A stretch of DNA of 64,000 nt from Anadara kagoshimensis (GCA_021292105.1 CM037868.1:26475050-26539049), one strand, 5' to 3'. Numbered from the stretch's first letter, positions 1 to 11,729 are shown. A program made the numbers and translations. Notes: generated by a model from the letters alone, not told the origin.

Positions 1-3000
1 TCTCTACCTCTGATAATTTGCAGCCTCGGGTTCGATCCCTCTAACAATTATTGCCAGGAATGGACTATATACACCTAATAGGGTACCCTTAACACTGTCT
101 ATACACAAATTTGCTAAGAGATCATAACGTAGAATTTCGAGAATTTCTCATTCAAAAAGCCGTATTTTTATTGTTCGTTCTTGTATTATCTCTACCTCTG
201 ATAATTTGCAGCCTCGGGTTCGATCCCTCTAACAATTATTGCCAGGAATGGACTATATACACCTAATAGTACCCTTAACACTGTCTATACACAAATTTAC
301 TAAGAGATCATAACGTAGAATTTCGAGAATTTCACATTCAAAAAGCCGTATCTTCATTGTTCATTTCATGTATTATCTTCACCTCTGACAATTTGCAGTC
401 ACGGGTTCGATCACCCTAACAATTATTGCCATCACCGGACTATATACACCTAATAAGGGACCCTTAACACTGTCTATACACAAATTTGCTAAGAGATCAT
501 AACGTAGAATTTCGAGAATTTCACATTCAAAAAGCCGTATTTTTATTGTTCGTTTCATGTATTATCTCTACCTCTGATAATCTGCAGCCCCGGGTTCGAT
601 CCCCCTAACAATTATTGCCAGGACCGGACTGTATACACCTAATAGAGTACCCTTAACACTGTCTATACACAAATTTGCTAAGAGATCATAACGTAGAATT
701 TCGAGAATTTCACATTCAAAAAGCCGTATTTTCATTGTTCATTTCATGTATTATCTCTACCTCTGATAATTTGCAGCCTCGGGTTCGATCCCCCTAACAA
801 TTATTGCCAGGACCGGACTATATACACCTAATTAGGGACCCTTAACACTGTCTATACACAAATTTGCTAAGAGATCATAACGTAGAATTTCGAGAATTTC
901 ATATTCAAAAAGCCGTATTTTTATTGTTCGTTTCATGTATTATCTCTACCTCTGATAATCTGCAGCCCCGGGTTCGATCCCCCTAACAATTATTGCCAGG
1001 ACCGGACTATATACACCTAATAGGGTACCCTTAACACTGTCTATACACAAATTTGCTAAGAGATCATAACGTAGAATTTCGAGAATTTCACATTCAAAAA
1101 GCCGTATCTTCATTACTCATTTCATGTATTATCTCTACCTCTGATAATTTGCAAGCTCGGATTCGATCCCCCTAACAATTATTGCCAGGACCGGACTATA
1201 TACACCTAATAGAGTACCCTTAACACTGTCTATACACAAATTTGCTAAGAGATCATAACGTAAAAATTTCGAGAATTTCACATTCAAAAAGCCGTATCTT
1301 CATTGTTCGTTTCATGTATTATCTCTACCTCTGATAATTTGCAGCCTCGGGTTCGATCCCCCTAACAATTATTGCCAGGACCGGACTATATACACCTAAT
1401 AGAGTACCCTTAACACTGTCTATACACAAATTTACTAAGAGATCATAACGTAGAATTTCGAGAATTTCACATTCAAAAAGCCGTATCTTCATTGTTCATT
1501 TCATGTATTATCTTCACCTCTGACAATTTGCAGTCACGGGTTCGATCACCCTAACAATTATTGCCATCACCGGACTATATACACCTAATAAGGGGCCCTT
1601 AACACTGTCTATACACAAATTTGCTAAGAGATCATAACGTAGAATTTCGAGAATTTCACATTCAAAAAGCCGTATTTTTATTGTTCGTTTCATGTATTAT
1701 CTCTACCTCTGATAATCTGCAGCCCCGGGTTCGATCCCCCTAACAATTATTGCCAGGACCGGACTATATACACCTAATAGGGTACCCTTAACACTGTCTA
1801 TACATAAATTTGCTAAGAGATCATAACGTAGAATTTCGAGAATTTCACATTCAAAAAGCCGTATCTTCATTGTTCGTTTCATGTATTATCTCTACCTCTG
1901 ATAATTTGCAGCCTCGGGTTCGATCCCCCTAACAATTATTGCCAGGACCGGACTATATACACCTAATAGAGTACCCTTAACACTGTCTGAACACAAATTT
2001 GCTAAGAGATCATAACGTAGAATTTCGAGAATTTCACATTCAAAAAGCCGTATCTTCATTGTTCGTTTCATGTGTTATCTCTACCTCTGATAATTTGGAA
2101 GCTAGGATTCGATCCCCCTAACAATTATTGCCAGGACCGGACTATATACACCTAATAGAGTACCCTTAACACTGTCTATACACAAATTTGCTAAGAGATC
2201 ATAACGTAGAATTTCGAGAATTTCACATTCAAAAAGCCATATCTTCATTGTTCGTTTCATGTGTTATCTCTACCTCTGATAATTTGGAAGCTAGGATTCG
2301 ATCCCCCTTACAATTATTGCCAGGACCGGACTATATACACCTAATAGAGAACCTTTAACAATGTCTATACACAAATTTGCTAAGAGATCATAACGTACAA
2401 TTTCGAGAATTTCACATTCAAAAAGCCATATCTTCATTGTTCATTTCATGTGTTACCTTCACCTCTGACAATTTCCAGTCACGTGTTCGATCCCCCTAAC
2501 AATTATTGCCAGAACCGGACTATATACACCTAATAGAGTACCCTTAACACTGTCTATACACAAATTTGCTAAGAGATCATAACGTAGAATTTCGAGAATT
2601 TCTCATTCAAAAAGCCGTATTTTTATTGTTCGTTTCTTGTATTATCTCTACCTCTGATAATTTGCAGCCTCGGGTTCGATCCCTCTAACAATTATTGCCA
2701 GGAATGGACTATATACACCTAATAGAGTACCCTTAACACTGTCTATACACAAATTTACTAAGAGATCATAACGTAGAATTTCGAGAATTTCACATTCAAA
2801 AAGCCGTATCTTCATTGTTCATTTCATGTATATCTTCACCTCTGACAATTTGCAGTCACGGGTTCGATCACCCTAACAATTATTGCCATCACCGGACTAT
2901 ATACACCTAATAAGGGACCCTTAACTGTCTATACACAAATTTGCTAAGAGATCATAACGTAGAATTTCGAGAATTTCACATTCAAAAAGCCGTATTTTTA

Positions 3001-4790
3001 TTGTTCGTTTCATGTATTATCTCTACCTCTGATAATCTGCAGCCCCGGGTTCGATCCCCCTAACAATTATTGCCAGGACCGGACTGTATACACCTAATAG
3101 AGTACCCTTAACACTGTCTATACACAAATTTGCTAAGAGATCATAACGTAGAATTTCGAGAATTTCACATTCAAAAAGCCGTATGTTCATTGTTCATTTC
3201 ATGTATTATCTCTACCTCTGATAATTTGCAGCCTCGGGTTCGATCCCCCTAACAATTATTGCCAGGACCGGACTATATACACCTAATAAGGGACCCTTAA
3301 CACTGTCTATACACAAATTTGCTAAGAGATCATAACGTAGAATTTCGAGAATTTCATATTCAAACAGCCGTATTTTTATTGTTCGTTTCATGTATTATCT
3401 CTACCTCTGATAATCTGCAGCCCCGGGTTCGATCCCCCTAACAATTATTGCCAGAACCGGACTATATACACCTAATAGGGTACCCTTAACACTGTCTATA
3501 CACAAATTTGCTAAGAGATCATAACGTAGAATTTCGAGAATTTCACATTCAAAAAGCCGTATCTTCATTATTCATTTCATGTATTATCTCTACCTCTGAT
3601 AATTTGCAAGCTCGGATTCGATCCCCCTAACAATTATTGCCAGGACCGGACTATATACACCTAATAGAGTACCCTTAACACTGTCTATACACAAATTTGC
3701 TAAGAGATCATAACGTAAAAATTTCGAGAATTTCACATTCAAAAAGCCGTATCTTCATTGTTCGTTTCATGTATTATCTCTACCTCTGATAATTTGCAGC
3801 CTCGGGTTCGATCCCCCTAACAATTATTGCCAGGACCGGACTATATACACCTAATAGAGTACCCTTAACACTGTCTATACACAAATTTACTAAGAGATCA
3901 TAACGGAGAATTTCACATTCAAAAAGCCGTATCTTCATTGTTCATTTCATGTATTATCTTCACCTCTGACAATTTGCAGTCACGGGTTCGATCACCCTAA
4001 CAATTATTGCCATCACCGGACTATATACACCTAATAAGGGGCCCTTAACACTGTCTATACACAAATTTGCTAAGAGATCATAACGTAGAATTTCGAGAAT
4101 TTCACATTCAAAAAGCCGTATTTTTATTGTTCGTTTCATGTATTATCTCTACCTCTGATAATCTGCAGCCCCGGGTTCGATCCCCCTAACAATTATTGCC
4201 AGGACCGGACTATATACACCTAATAGGGTACCCTTAACACTGTCTATACATAAATTTGCTAAGAGATCATAACGTAGAATTTCGAGAATTTCACATTCAA
4301 AAAGCCGTATCTTCATTGTTCGTTTCATGTATTATCTCTACCTCTGATAATTTGCAGCCTCGGGTTCGATCCCCCTAACAATTATTGCCAGGACCGGGCT
4401 ATATACACCTAATAGGGTACCCTTAACACTGTCTATACACAAATTTACTAAGAGATCATAACGTAGAATTTCGAGAATTTCACATTCAAAAGCCGTATCT
4501 TTATTGTTCGTTTCATGTATTATCTCTACCTCTGATAATCTGCAGCCCCGGTTCGATCCCACTAACAATTATTGCCATCACCGGACTATATACACCTAAT
4601 ACGGTACCCTTAACACTGTCTATACACGAATTTGCTAAGATATCATAACGTAGAATTTCCAGATTTCACATTCAATAAATCGTTTCTTCATTTTTCATTT
4701 TATGTATTATCTTCACAACTGACAATTTGCAACCTCAGATTCGACCCCCCTAACAATTATTGCCAGTACCGGACTATATACACCTGATAG
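1..4790. repeat. 188-bp satellite array with higher-order structure
   Basis: About 25 head-to-tail copies of a unit of roughly 188 bp, for example successive TCTCTACCTCTG starts near 1, 189 and 376. The array already runs at base 1, so its left end is outside the window. Variants such as TCTTCACCTCTGAC with TTGCCATCACCGG recur near 376, 1511, 2833 and 3957, revealing longer periods. The last units (4560-4790) are clearly diverged, as expected at an array edge. Each unit holds GGGTTCGATCCCC, which fits the tRNA B-box consensus GGTTCGANNCC, but no convincing A box lies upstream. Short open frames here are satellite sequence, not genes. Confidence 0.97.
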
Positions 4791-4852
4791 AAAAAATACA
4801 TGCACCCATTGGTAATTTATTTTTCTGAATAACAGATCCGAACGCACCCTAT

Positions 4853-4910
4853 TTATTGTCGGCTGGCTTTATTGTCGGCTCAAAGTTATTGTCGGCTGTT
4901 ATTGTCGGCT
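4853..4910. repeat. Short irregular repeat of TTATTGTCGGCT
   Basis: Four copies of TTATTGTCGGCT separated by 1 to 5 bases, between the satellite edge and a SINE. The rest of 4791-5039 shows nothing recognisable. Confidence 0.8.
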
Positions 4911-5047
4911 CACTTCAGCCTAGTCATATGCACCTCGAATTATCGAAGGTTTAATGACATATAATGTACAGATAATGTGGAAAATGACAGAAATTATGCA
5001 AGAGATTGGCAGGTATTTTACCGTCCAAGCAGCTGCCGCGATATAGA

Positions 5048-5390
5048 GTTGAGTTACGGTGTTTAACGTCCCAGTCAGGGATATTTCACTTATATCGAGA
5101 CGTCGACAGCTATAGGCAAAAGTGCAGAAATTTTGCCCGCCCGTTGCGCTGATGGCATTATACATTAGGGTTCTTTAGCGTGCCAAGCCTACCAGGACAC
5201 GGGACCTCGTTTATTAAAGTTCCCACCCAAAAGAATCGTGACTTTTAATTTATTTCGTAATGTCGAGTGCTTGGCGAAAGAACAGTCACTACCCATTTTC
5301 AAGTCTTGGGTGAGACGCGGCCGGGGTACAAACCGAAGACCTCCCACGTACGGAGCGAGCACTCTACCAACTGAGCTACCACAGTATCGA
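5048..5390 (-). mobile_element. SINE-1 copy, tRNA-headed, V-SINE-like, with target-site duplication
   Basis: Read on the minus strand it begins with a tRNA-like head (GTGGTAGCTCAGTTGGTAGA, A-box-like), then a degraded B box. The body follows, and the tail ends GGGACGTTAAACACC... and (GAGTT)n-like sequence. GATATAGA flanks it at 5040-5047 and 5391-5398, a plausible target-site duplication. The same sequence recurs about fourteen times in the window. The tail resembles the molluscan RUDI/V-SINE group as I recall it; this was not checked against a library. Confidence 0.9.
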
Positions 5391-5402
5391 GATATAGATA
5401 AC

Positions 5403-5421
5403 GGGGGGGGGGGGGGGGGGG
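5403..5421. repeat. Poly-G run
   Basis: Nineteen consecutive G directly after the SINE target-site duplication. It is followed at about 5430-5467 by a fragment ending TTTCGACAGGTCTGTACT, a remnant of TIR family A. Homopolymer length is prone to sequencing error. Confidence 0.9.
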
Positions 5422-5626
5422 TTAATAAGCTGCCGATGGAAGTTAATTTTTCGACAGGTCTGTACTGGAAAATAACTGGCTTGTGTAAACTTCAACATAG
5501 AAAACTACAATCAGTTTTGTAATTATATTACGGCGTCTTTAGATATACATCAAATAATAATGCATAATTGGTTTAGCCATTTATCAATTGATCGAAACAC
5601 CGAAAAAAAGAATACTCTCTCTCTTT

Positions 5627-5628
<2 letters not shown>

Positions 5629-5665
<37 letters not shown>

Positions 5666-5684
5666 ACACCACACACACACACAC
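5629..5684. repeat. (CA)n microsatellite
   Basis: Imperfect CA dinucleotide repeat of about 56 bp, preceded by a short CT tract. The surrounding 5470-5980 shows no recognisable gene. Confidence 0.95.
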
Positions 5685-5982
5685 TTTCGTTAAAATTGCA
5701 TTAAACATTCGAACTAACGAATGGTGGTTAATAAACCTAGAAGAGTTATTTCTCTTGTATATTAATTCACTTCGTCGCGTCTAGGTGGATCACAGCTATT
5801 TGACCTCAACAGAAGGCCTTTATTGTACAAATTTATGAAATGTTTCCGATGCTGCAATTAGAATCAAGCTAGTCTTGTTTTTGTAACCATTTATGTTCCA
5901 ACTGCCGCGCGTTTATGTCATATTCATTTATGTGTTTAAATATCTTTCATTTCAATAATTGAATTAAAAATTTGCATATGAT

Positions 5983-6155
5983 ACAGTTTTACCTGTCTAT
6001 AAATGCCACCCAAAGAAACCAGTAAAAGTGGCCTTAATGGGCAGGTGGCCTTTATATACAGGTTCAAACAATATGAATAAAGAATAATTAGGATACAATT
6101 ATACTGGTGACCATTATATAACTCTAGGTGACCTTTAGGGCAGGTTGGACTGTAC
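5983..6155. mobile_element. TIR element family H, complete-looking copy
   Basis: Starts ACAGTTTTACCTGTC and ends with the near-inverse (GGTTGGACTGTACT). Inside are repeated blocks of the type TAAAGGCCACCTGCC and GGTGGCCTTTATATA. Other copies lie near 30318, 33893, 58190, 59868 and 60771. No coding capacity, so it would be non-autonomous. Confidence 0.7.
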
Positions 6156-6234
6156 TTTTTTCCGCGTTAACGCAGAGCAAATATACTTTTCTGTACGAAC
6201 GTACGTTTCAAGACACAGGGTAATTACGTGAAAT

Positions 6235-7475
6235 GCTTGGTGACAGATGATCTACAATATGCGCCAACGGCTCAAGGCGCATTCGTCACTTTGTTCGAAT
6301 CCCACTGGATCAAATCCTGTCGTGGTAAATGTGTTTCAGTTGGATTGCAAAAAGTCGGTGATTTATACCGGACATTTCTGTTAACCTCGAAAGTTTCGGA
6401 GACCTAAATGGTCGGGTTGTCTATAGTATGCGCTAACGGCTCACGGCTCCTTCGTAGCTTTGTTCGAATCTCACTCGATCAAATCGTATGTGGTAAAATT
6501 TTCAGCTGGATTGCAAAAAGTCGGTTATGTGTACCGGACATTTCTGTAAACCTCGAAAGTTTCGGAGACCTACATGGTCGGGTTGTCTATAGTATGCGCT
6601 TACGGCTCACGGAGCCTTTGTCGCTTTGTTCGAATCCCATTCAATCAAATCTTGTTGTGAATTTTTTCAGCTGAATTGCAAAAAGTCGGCTATTTGTACC
6701 GGACATTTCTGTAAACCTCGAAAGTTTCGGAGACCTACATGGTCGGGTTGTCTATAGTATGCGCTTACGGCTCACGGAGCCTTTGTCGCTTTGTTCGAAT
6801 CCCATTCAATCAAATCTTGTTGTGAATTTTTTCAGCTGAATTGCAAAAGTCGGCTATTTGTACCGGACATTTCTGTAAACCTCGAAAGTTTCGGAGACCT
6901 ACATGGTCGGGTTGTCTATAGTATGCGCTTACGGCTCACGGAGCCTTTGTCGCTTTGTTCGAATCCCATTCAATCAAATACTGTTGTGGATTTTTTCAGC
7001 TGAATTGCAAAAGGTCGGTGATTTGTACAGGGCATTTCTGTAAACCTCGAAAGTTTCGGAGACCTACATGGTCGGGTTGTCAATAGTATGCGCTTACGGC
7101 TCATGGAGCCTTTGTCGCTTTGTTCGAAACCCATTCAATCAAATCTTGTTGTGAATTTTTTCAGCTGAATTGCAAAAGGTCGGTGATTTGTACCGGACAT
7201 TTCGGTTAACCTCGAAAGTTTCGGAGACGAAGTTGGTTGGGTTGTCTATAGTATGCGCTAATGGCTCACCTCGCCTTTGTCGCTTTGTTCGAATCCAATT
7301 CAATCAAATACTGTTGTGGATTTTTTCAGCTAAATTGCAAAAGGTCGGTGATTTGTACCGGACATTTCTGTTAACCTCGAAAGTTTCGGAGACCTAGGTG
7401 GTTGGGTTGTCTATAGTATGCGCTAACGGCTCACGGCGCCTTTGTCGCTTTAAGTTTGTTCAAATCTCACTCTTG
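6235..7475. repeat. 165-bp tandem repeat, about 7.5 copies
   Basis: Units start GACATTTCTGTAAACCTCG-like at about 6375, 6541, 6706, 6870, 7035, 7200 and 7365, giving steps of 164-166 bp. Because 165 is a multiple of three, one frame can stay open across neighbouring units and gives spurious 70-90 residue frames. Each unit carries TTGTTCGAATCCCA, a good B-box match, with TAGTATGCGCTAACGGCTCA about 35 bases upstream, which looks like a degraded A-box region. This suggests a tRNA- or SINE-derived origin, as an inference. Confidence 0.93.
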
Positions 7476-7775
7476 GTATCAAGCATAGGGATCTTTCAAT
7501 TACAGCTTTTTAAAAATAATCAACCATATGCAAAAACGGCCCTTAGGTAGAAAAAATTTGACATTTTTTAATCCTTTACAGCAATGTCAAGTGCTGATTT
7601 TGAATTTATATTAAAAAAAATACATTCAAATCCAGCACAATGGTCATGACAACTTCACGTGCTGATTTTAAACACATTATCTTAATAAAAATCCAAAAAA
7701 AGCAAATGACAGCAACATTAATTTATACAGTATATAAAATATTGAAATACCCTAGTACATGTATGTGTGAATAAA

Positions 7776-7806
<31 letters not shown>

Positions 7807-7890
7807 TTCAAATTCTCCATTTCTCATCATTGTAACTTTTACAATAAAGAGAACATGTAAATATATAATACATTTAAATAACATCACAAC
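7476..7890. other. AT-rich spacer with a poly-A run
   Basis: No gene seen. Contains 27 consecutive A at 7780-7806 and two similar short stretches around AATCCAGCACAATGGTC and TGCTGATTTT. Confidence 0.7.
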
Positions 7891-7900
7891 AAGCGTGAGT

Positions 7901-8216
7901 TGAGTTGAGTTAGTTGAGTTATGGTGTTTAACGTCCCAGTCAAGAATATTTTACTTATATCGAGACATCGTCAGCTATAGGCGAAAGTGCAGAAAATTTG
8001 CCTGTGCGTTGCGCTGATGGCATTGTTATATAGCAGGGTTCTTTAGCGTGCCAAGACACGAGACCTTGTTTATTTGATGTTCCTATCCGAAAGAACCGTG
8101 ACTTTCATTTTATAATGCCCAGTGCTTGGCGAAAGAACAGTCACTATCCAATTTCAAGTCTTGGGTCTGACCCGGCTTGGGTTCTAACCCACAATCTCCC
8201 ACTTACGGAGCGACAG
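7901..8216 (-). mobile_element. SINE-1 copy, head-truncated, with target-site duplication
   Basis: Minus-strand SINE-1 with tail repeats GTTGAGTTGAGTT at its plus-left end. CAAGCGTGAG flanks it at about 7890 and 8217, so the insertion boundaries are clear. The first ~30 bases of the tRNA head, including the A box, are missing, which fits 5' truncation during reverse transcription. Confidence 0.92.
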
Positions 8217-8227
8217 CAAGCGTGAGT

Positions 8228-8750
8228 AAATTTACCCGGAGGACTTTCTCTAAAAACGCTTATAAATTTACATAATTTGTTTAACAATGACCAAAGCCAT
8301 TTGGTAACATGCTACAATGCATGTTTATTGCATTCAAAATCTGTTTTCTGCATTTTGATCGTATTGTTCAAATACATTTAGTCTATCTGTCGAGTAATTC
8401 ATGCCAATTAGTTTCATTTAGAATCTTAATGTACATTGTAAAGGCTCGTTGCGTACTTTATTTTTCCATACGATATTTCCTGCTTCAGGCAATGTTTTTG
8501 GAGCGGATGAATTTTACCATGAAACTTTATTAAGGAACGACATTATACCGGTGCACTTTACTGCCTTCAGCGAAAATAGAAAGCGGATTGAGTTTCCATG
8601 GTAACGGAAAGGAATTATTGGTTTCTGTTTCCAATGATTTCAATTAATTGGGAATTACAGGACAACATCGAACAGCTTATAAAGATTTAGTGACATGAAG
8701 CTGTAACAATTGTTCACGTTAGAATCGCGGAAAAAAGATGGCGGGTGGAA
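8228..8750. other. No recognisable feature
   Basis: AT-rich sequence. Only an unconvincing 74-codon open frame is present. Confidence 0.5.
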
Positions 8751-8751
8751 T

Positions 8752-9095
8752 GGATGTGAAAATAGCGTTTACCGCCCAGTCAGAAATATTTTACTGATAT
8801 TGAGGTGGTTAATTGTGTGGCAGTGTTGTGGAGTAATGGCGTTTACCGCCCAGCCAATATTCTTTTACTTATATTGAGCCGGTCAATTCTGAGACAGTAC
8901 TGTGGAGTAATGGTGTTTACCGCCCAGTCAATACTCTTTTACTTATATTGAGCCGGTCAATTCTGAGACAATACTGTGGAGTAATGGTGTTTACCGCCCA
9001 GTCAGAAATATTTTACTTATATTGAGGCGGTTAATTGTGTGGCAGTGCTGTGGAGTAATGGTGTTTACCGCCCAGTCAATATTCTTTTACTTATA
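8752..9095. repeat. 74-bp tandem repeat, left part
   Basis: About 4.6 units, with repeats of TGTGGAGTAATGGTGTTTAC at exact 74-bp spacing (8821, 8895, 8969, 9043). About 50 of the 74 bases match the SINE-1 tail: GAGTAATGGTGTTTAACGTCCCAG-type sequence followed by TTTYACTTATAT-GAG-C. The array resumes at 11541 and, more degraded, at 12084. Confidence 0.93.
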
Positions 9096-9133
9096 CGGGA
9101 AATGTCCCGGCGCCAAGCGCCGGGAATTTCCCG
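9096..9133. repeat. GC-rich hairpin
   Basis: CGGGAAATGTCCCGGCGC, a CAA loop, then GCGCCGGGAATTTCCCG: 17-18-base arms with one mismatch or gap, exactly at the left junction of the insertion. Confidence 0.9.
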
Positions 9134-9258
9134 TCTATAGGTAACACGTATGTATAATGACGTCATAGAAAATTGTGGAAAAATTCCATAGACCGTACGT
9201 CCAAATCATTTCCCACGTGCATCAATCATGATCACACAGTATACAAAAAATAATATAA

Positions 9259-9295
<37 letters not shown>
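9259..9295. repeat. (TAT)n microsatellite
   Basis: About twelve perfect copies of a TAT/ATT trinucleotide. No gene is seen between here and about 9890. Confidence 0.95.
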
Positions 9296-9296
<1 letters not shown>

Positions 9297-9895
9297 AATG
9301 CGGGAAGATACAAAATTTGCCGATTTCAAGTTAGATAAATTGATAACCATAGTTACCTGACACAAAACTATTACGAGGTTAGTATAACCACAGTATACGA
9401 CTTCTACGGTAACTCTTTTTCACATATTATTACTGAATTGAATCAAAATTTAGAGTGCATCTGTGACCCTCGCTGAATGCAGTGTAAACAAAAATGGCGT
9501 TCGTCAGGACGGGAAAGACGTTTTCACAAACGATCGATTTTTAAGAAAAATAATAAAATGCGTTTTTCGAAAGAATTAATTAACAGTCCGTTCCAATAAT
9601 CATTTTTATGAAAATACAGATAAAATTTATTGACATTTATTCCGAATTTAATGTAAATATTGACAAATCCTCTGTTTGTTTACATGTGACGTGGATATCA
9701 TGATCAGCTGGTCGAGGTGGACCAGTTTGACTTCAAGGTGCTGACTAGAACTGACTTCAATTACAGTGACTGCACTCATCAAAAATCTAACTTGGACATA
9801 AGTGATGAGGAAACTGTACATGTTGTGCAATGAGATGGACCGCTGTCCCAAAAAGTTGTGATAAAAATAACAATAATAAAACATTCATGTTGAGT

Positions 9896-10150
9896 TTAGC
9901 AGCTGACTGTAGTTGAGATCCACTTAGGTAAGGTCTGAATTGACCCCTTGAAAACCTCCAGGGATGGCGACTGGACTACTGATGCTGGCAGGGGATTCCA
10001 ATAATTTACAGTTCTCGAAATGAATATAAAAATTTTAACTAGGGTACAATCAACATTACCTTCTTCAATATTCCAGACTTGGTTCTCGAAAAAAGTTGGT
10101 ATAAGTGAATAAATGCCAATTTCCACTCCATCATTCTCATAAGTGACCAT
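9896..10150 (-). pseudogene. Fragment of a non-LTR retrotransposon reverse-transcriptase C-terminus (tentative)
   Basis: The minus-strand frame of 84 codons contains RTVNYWNPLPASVV followed by SPSLEVFK. This is the pattern seen at the C-terminal end of many LINE reverse transcriptases (hydrophobic R-x-V-x-x-W-N-x-L-P then P-S-x-x-x-F-K). Only this terminal piece is visible, without the catalytic palm or endonuclease, so it is a dead 5'-truncated copy at best. The match rests on a short motif remembered from the family; a chance frame is possible. Confidence 0.45.
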
Positions 10151-10639
10151 TTAAATATAAATCTTAAAGCACCATATTTCTAGTATATCATCCCAGAATG
10201 TTTCATTTCAATTTAGGTGAATAATGAATAATCTTGACTGGGGTAAAAACAACTCAAACCTACCATCCTAGAATTAACCGTCTCGATATTTAAGTGAAAA
10301 AGCATTTTCAACTCTACAGGGCTGGGGCTCTTCATGCAGTGAAACTTAAAGGGGCTGGGCTAAAATTAACATTATTTCGGTACAAGCCTGTCAAGTTTTA
10401 ATCATATCATTTGTTACTTGCAATGGTCTGTGCTTTAGAAAATGGTACTATATGCCTGTGAATGTTGAAGGTGTAAGAGAGCTTACCCTCATACCACTGT
10501 ATTCATATCGGGTAGTGGGTTAAAGGTGCTGCCTAACAGACTCACAGACAAGCATTCCACTTCCAATTAATATAATTCTATAACCAGTCGATAATCAACC
10601 CTCTAAGCCAAATGTGGCTTGCAAAATGAGGAAGCTGTA

Positions 10640-10742
10640 ACTCAAATTTTGAAGTATTGTCATGTATAACACAAGTCAAGTTGGAACCAAAAACCTTCCA
10701 CTCTCCAGGAGGATGTTATACCATTGAGCAACCAAGGCGGTC
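10640..10742 (-). mobile_element. tRNA-like SINE head of a third type
   Basis: On the minus strand, TTGGTTGCTCAATGG (A-box-like) is followed about 35 bases later by TTTGGTTCCAACTT (imperfect B box). It differs from the other two SINE types here. The body to its plus-left (10160-10640) shows nothing else recognisable, and its 3' end cannot be placed. Confidence 0.4.
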
Positions 10743-10784
10743 ACAAACAGAATAGATTGTTGACCAAGGGATATTGCAAGCCTA

Positions 10785-11100
10785 GGCTTATCAGGGCCTT
10801 CGGCAAAAAGTTTTATGACCATCATCACTGTATTGTTGACAAGTTTGATGTCTCTGTGTCCAATATTGACCTGGATGTTTTAGTTCCATGTTCCCTTCAC
10901 TTAATATTGATTACACACGGTGGTCGGTGTAGCTAGCTAACAGAAGGTGCCTATCCTTCCAGAAAACTCGGTCTCACTTCCCGGGTGGAAGTTCGCGTGT
11001 TTAACCTAACTTGTCAGTTTCAAAGTTTTTTTTTTTACTTTACTCCTGGATTGTGATTTGGACATGGATTAGTATGTTTGCTTTTCATTGGTATAACTGC
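10785..11100 (+). mobile_element. Dispersed element family D
   Basis: Carries the family blocks in order: ATTGCAAGCCTAGGCTTATC, GTTTTATGACCATCATCAC, GTGTAGCTAGCTAACAG, a GAGCACCCGGCCTCAC-like block, AACCTAACTTGTCAG, and the 3' end GGATTGTGATTTGGACATGG...ATTAGTATGTTTG. No TIRs or coding frame seen. The last block matches the unit of the 49-bp array at 38-47 kb. Confidence 0.75.
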
Positions 11101-11459
11101 TTCATTAATTGAATGGGGCAATCTTGAACTGTGATATGATACACATATTGTTTTAAGAAACAGGAGTAGTTATTTATGCAATGCATAAATCAGTAGATTA
11201 AATTATTCACATGGTATGGTAAAAGGTGACTCAAGATGAGAAGACATTACAACGTGAGAATGTTGTCGTGGTATGGATTAGTATATTCACTATATTGGGT
11301 AATTGAATAGCCTTTTGTGTCCCTGGAAAGATCATGCCAAAACTCAGTTCTGTGTGACAGAACATGATTGAAAGATGACGCAAGAACTCGGCGGTAGTTA
11401 ACTATAGTCAGTCCCACTAGTATTTGGTGAGACAAAACAATGTGTGTCATTCCTTTTTT

Positions 11460-11478
11460 GGGTGTGTGTGTGTGTGTA
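11460..11478. repeat. (GT)n microsatellite
   Basis: Short GT tract just inside the right end of the 9.09-11.54 kb insertion. Confidence 0.85.
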
Positions 11479-11540
11479 CACACAATAACCTGATAATAAA
11501 TTTGGACATTTCCCGGGATAGGCAATGCCTATTTTCATAT

Positions 11541-11720
11541 TATTGAGCCGGTCAATTCTGAGACAGTAATGTGGAGTAATGGTCTTTACCGCCCAGTCAA
11601 TACTCATTTACTTATATTGAGGCGGGCATTCCTGAGACAGTGTTGTGGAGTAATGGTGTTTACCCCTTAGTCAGATTTTTTCACATGTATTAAGGTAGAC
11701 AATTCTGAGAGTGTGTTGTG
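11541..11720. repeat. 74-bp tandem repeat, continuation
   Basis: About 2.4 further units in the same phase and orientation as 8752-9095, more diverged towards the right. Confidence 0.85.
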
Positions 11721-11729
11721 GAATAGAAT

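Larger units (their letters stand above)
9093..11540. mobile_element. Insertion splitting the 74-bp array, ends carry inverted CGGGAAATGTCC
   Basis: The 74-bp array is interrupted after ...CTTTTACTTAT and continues at ATTGAGCCGG. The left end holds CGGGAAATGTCC at 9096 and the right end holds GGACATTTCCCGGG near 11507. About 24 further bases lie at the right end, so the TIRs are not flush. The insertion contains an ATT microsatellite, a LINE fragment, a tRNA-like head and a family D copy, so it is composite. Element class unknown. Confidence 0.55.

Noticed and set aside
4338-4568. 76-codon minus frame
   Set aside because: Lies wholly inside the 188-bp satellite; not conserved across units.
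1-4790. CRISPR array
   Set aside because: Repeats are contiguous 188-bp units without unique spacers, in a eukaryotic context.
6408-7397. Three plus frames of 70-88 codons with nearly the same sequence
   Set aside because: They are the 165-bp tandem unit read in one frame; 165 is a multiple of three, so the frame persists without selection.
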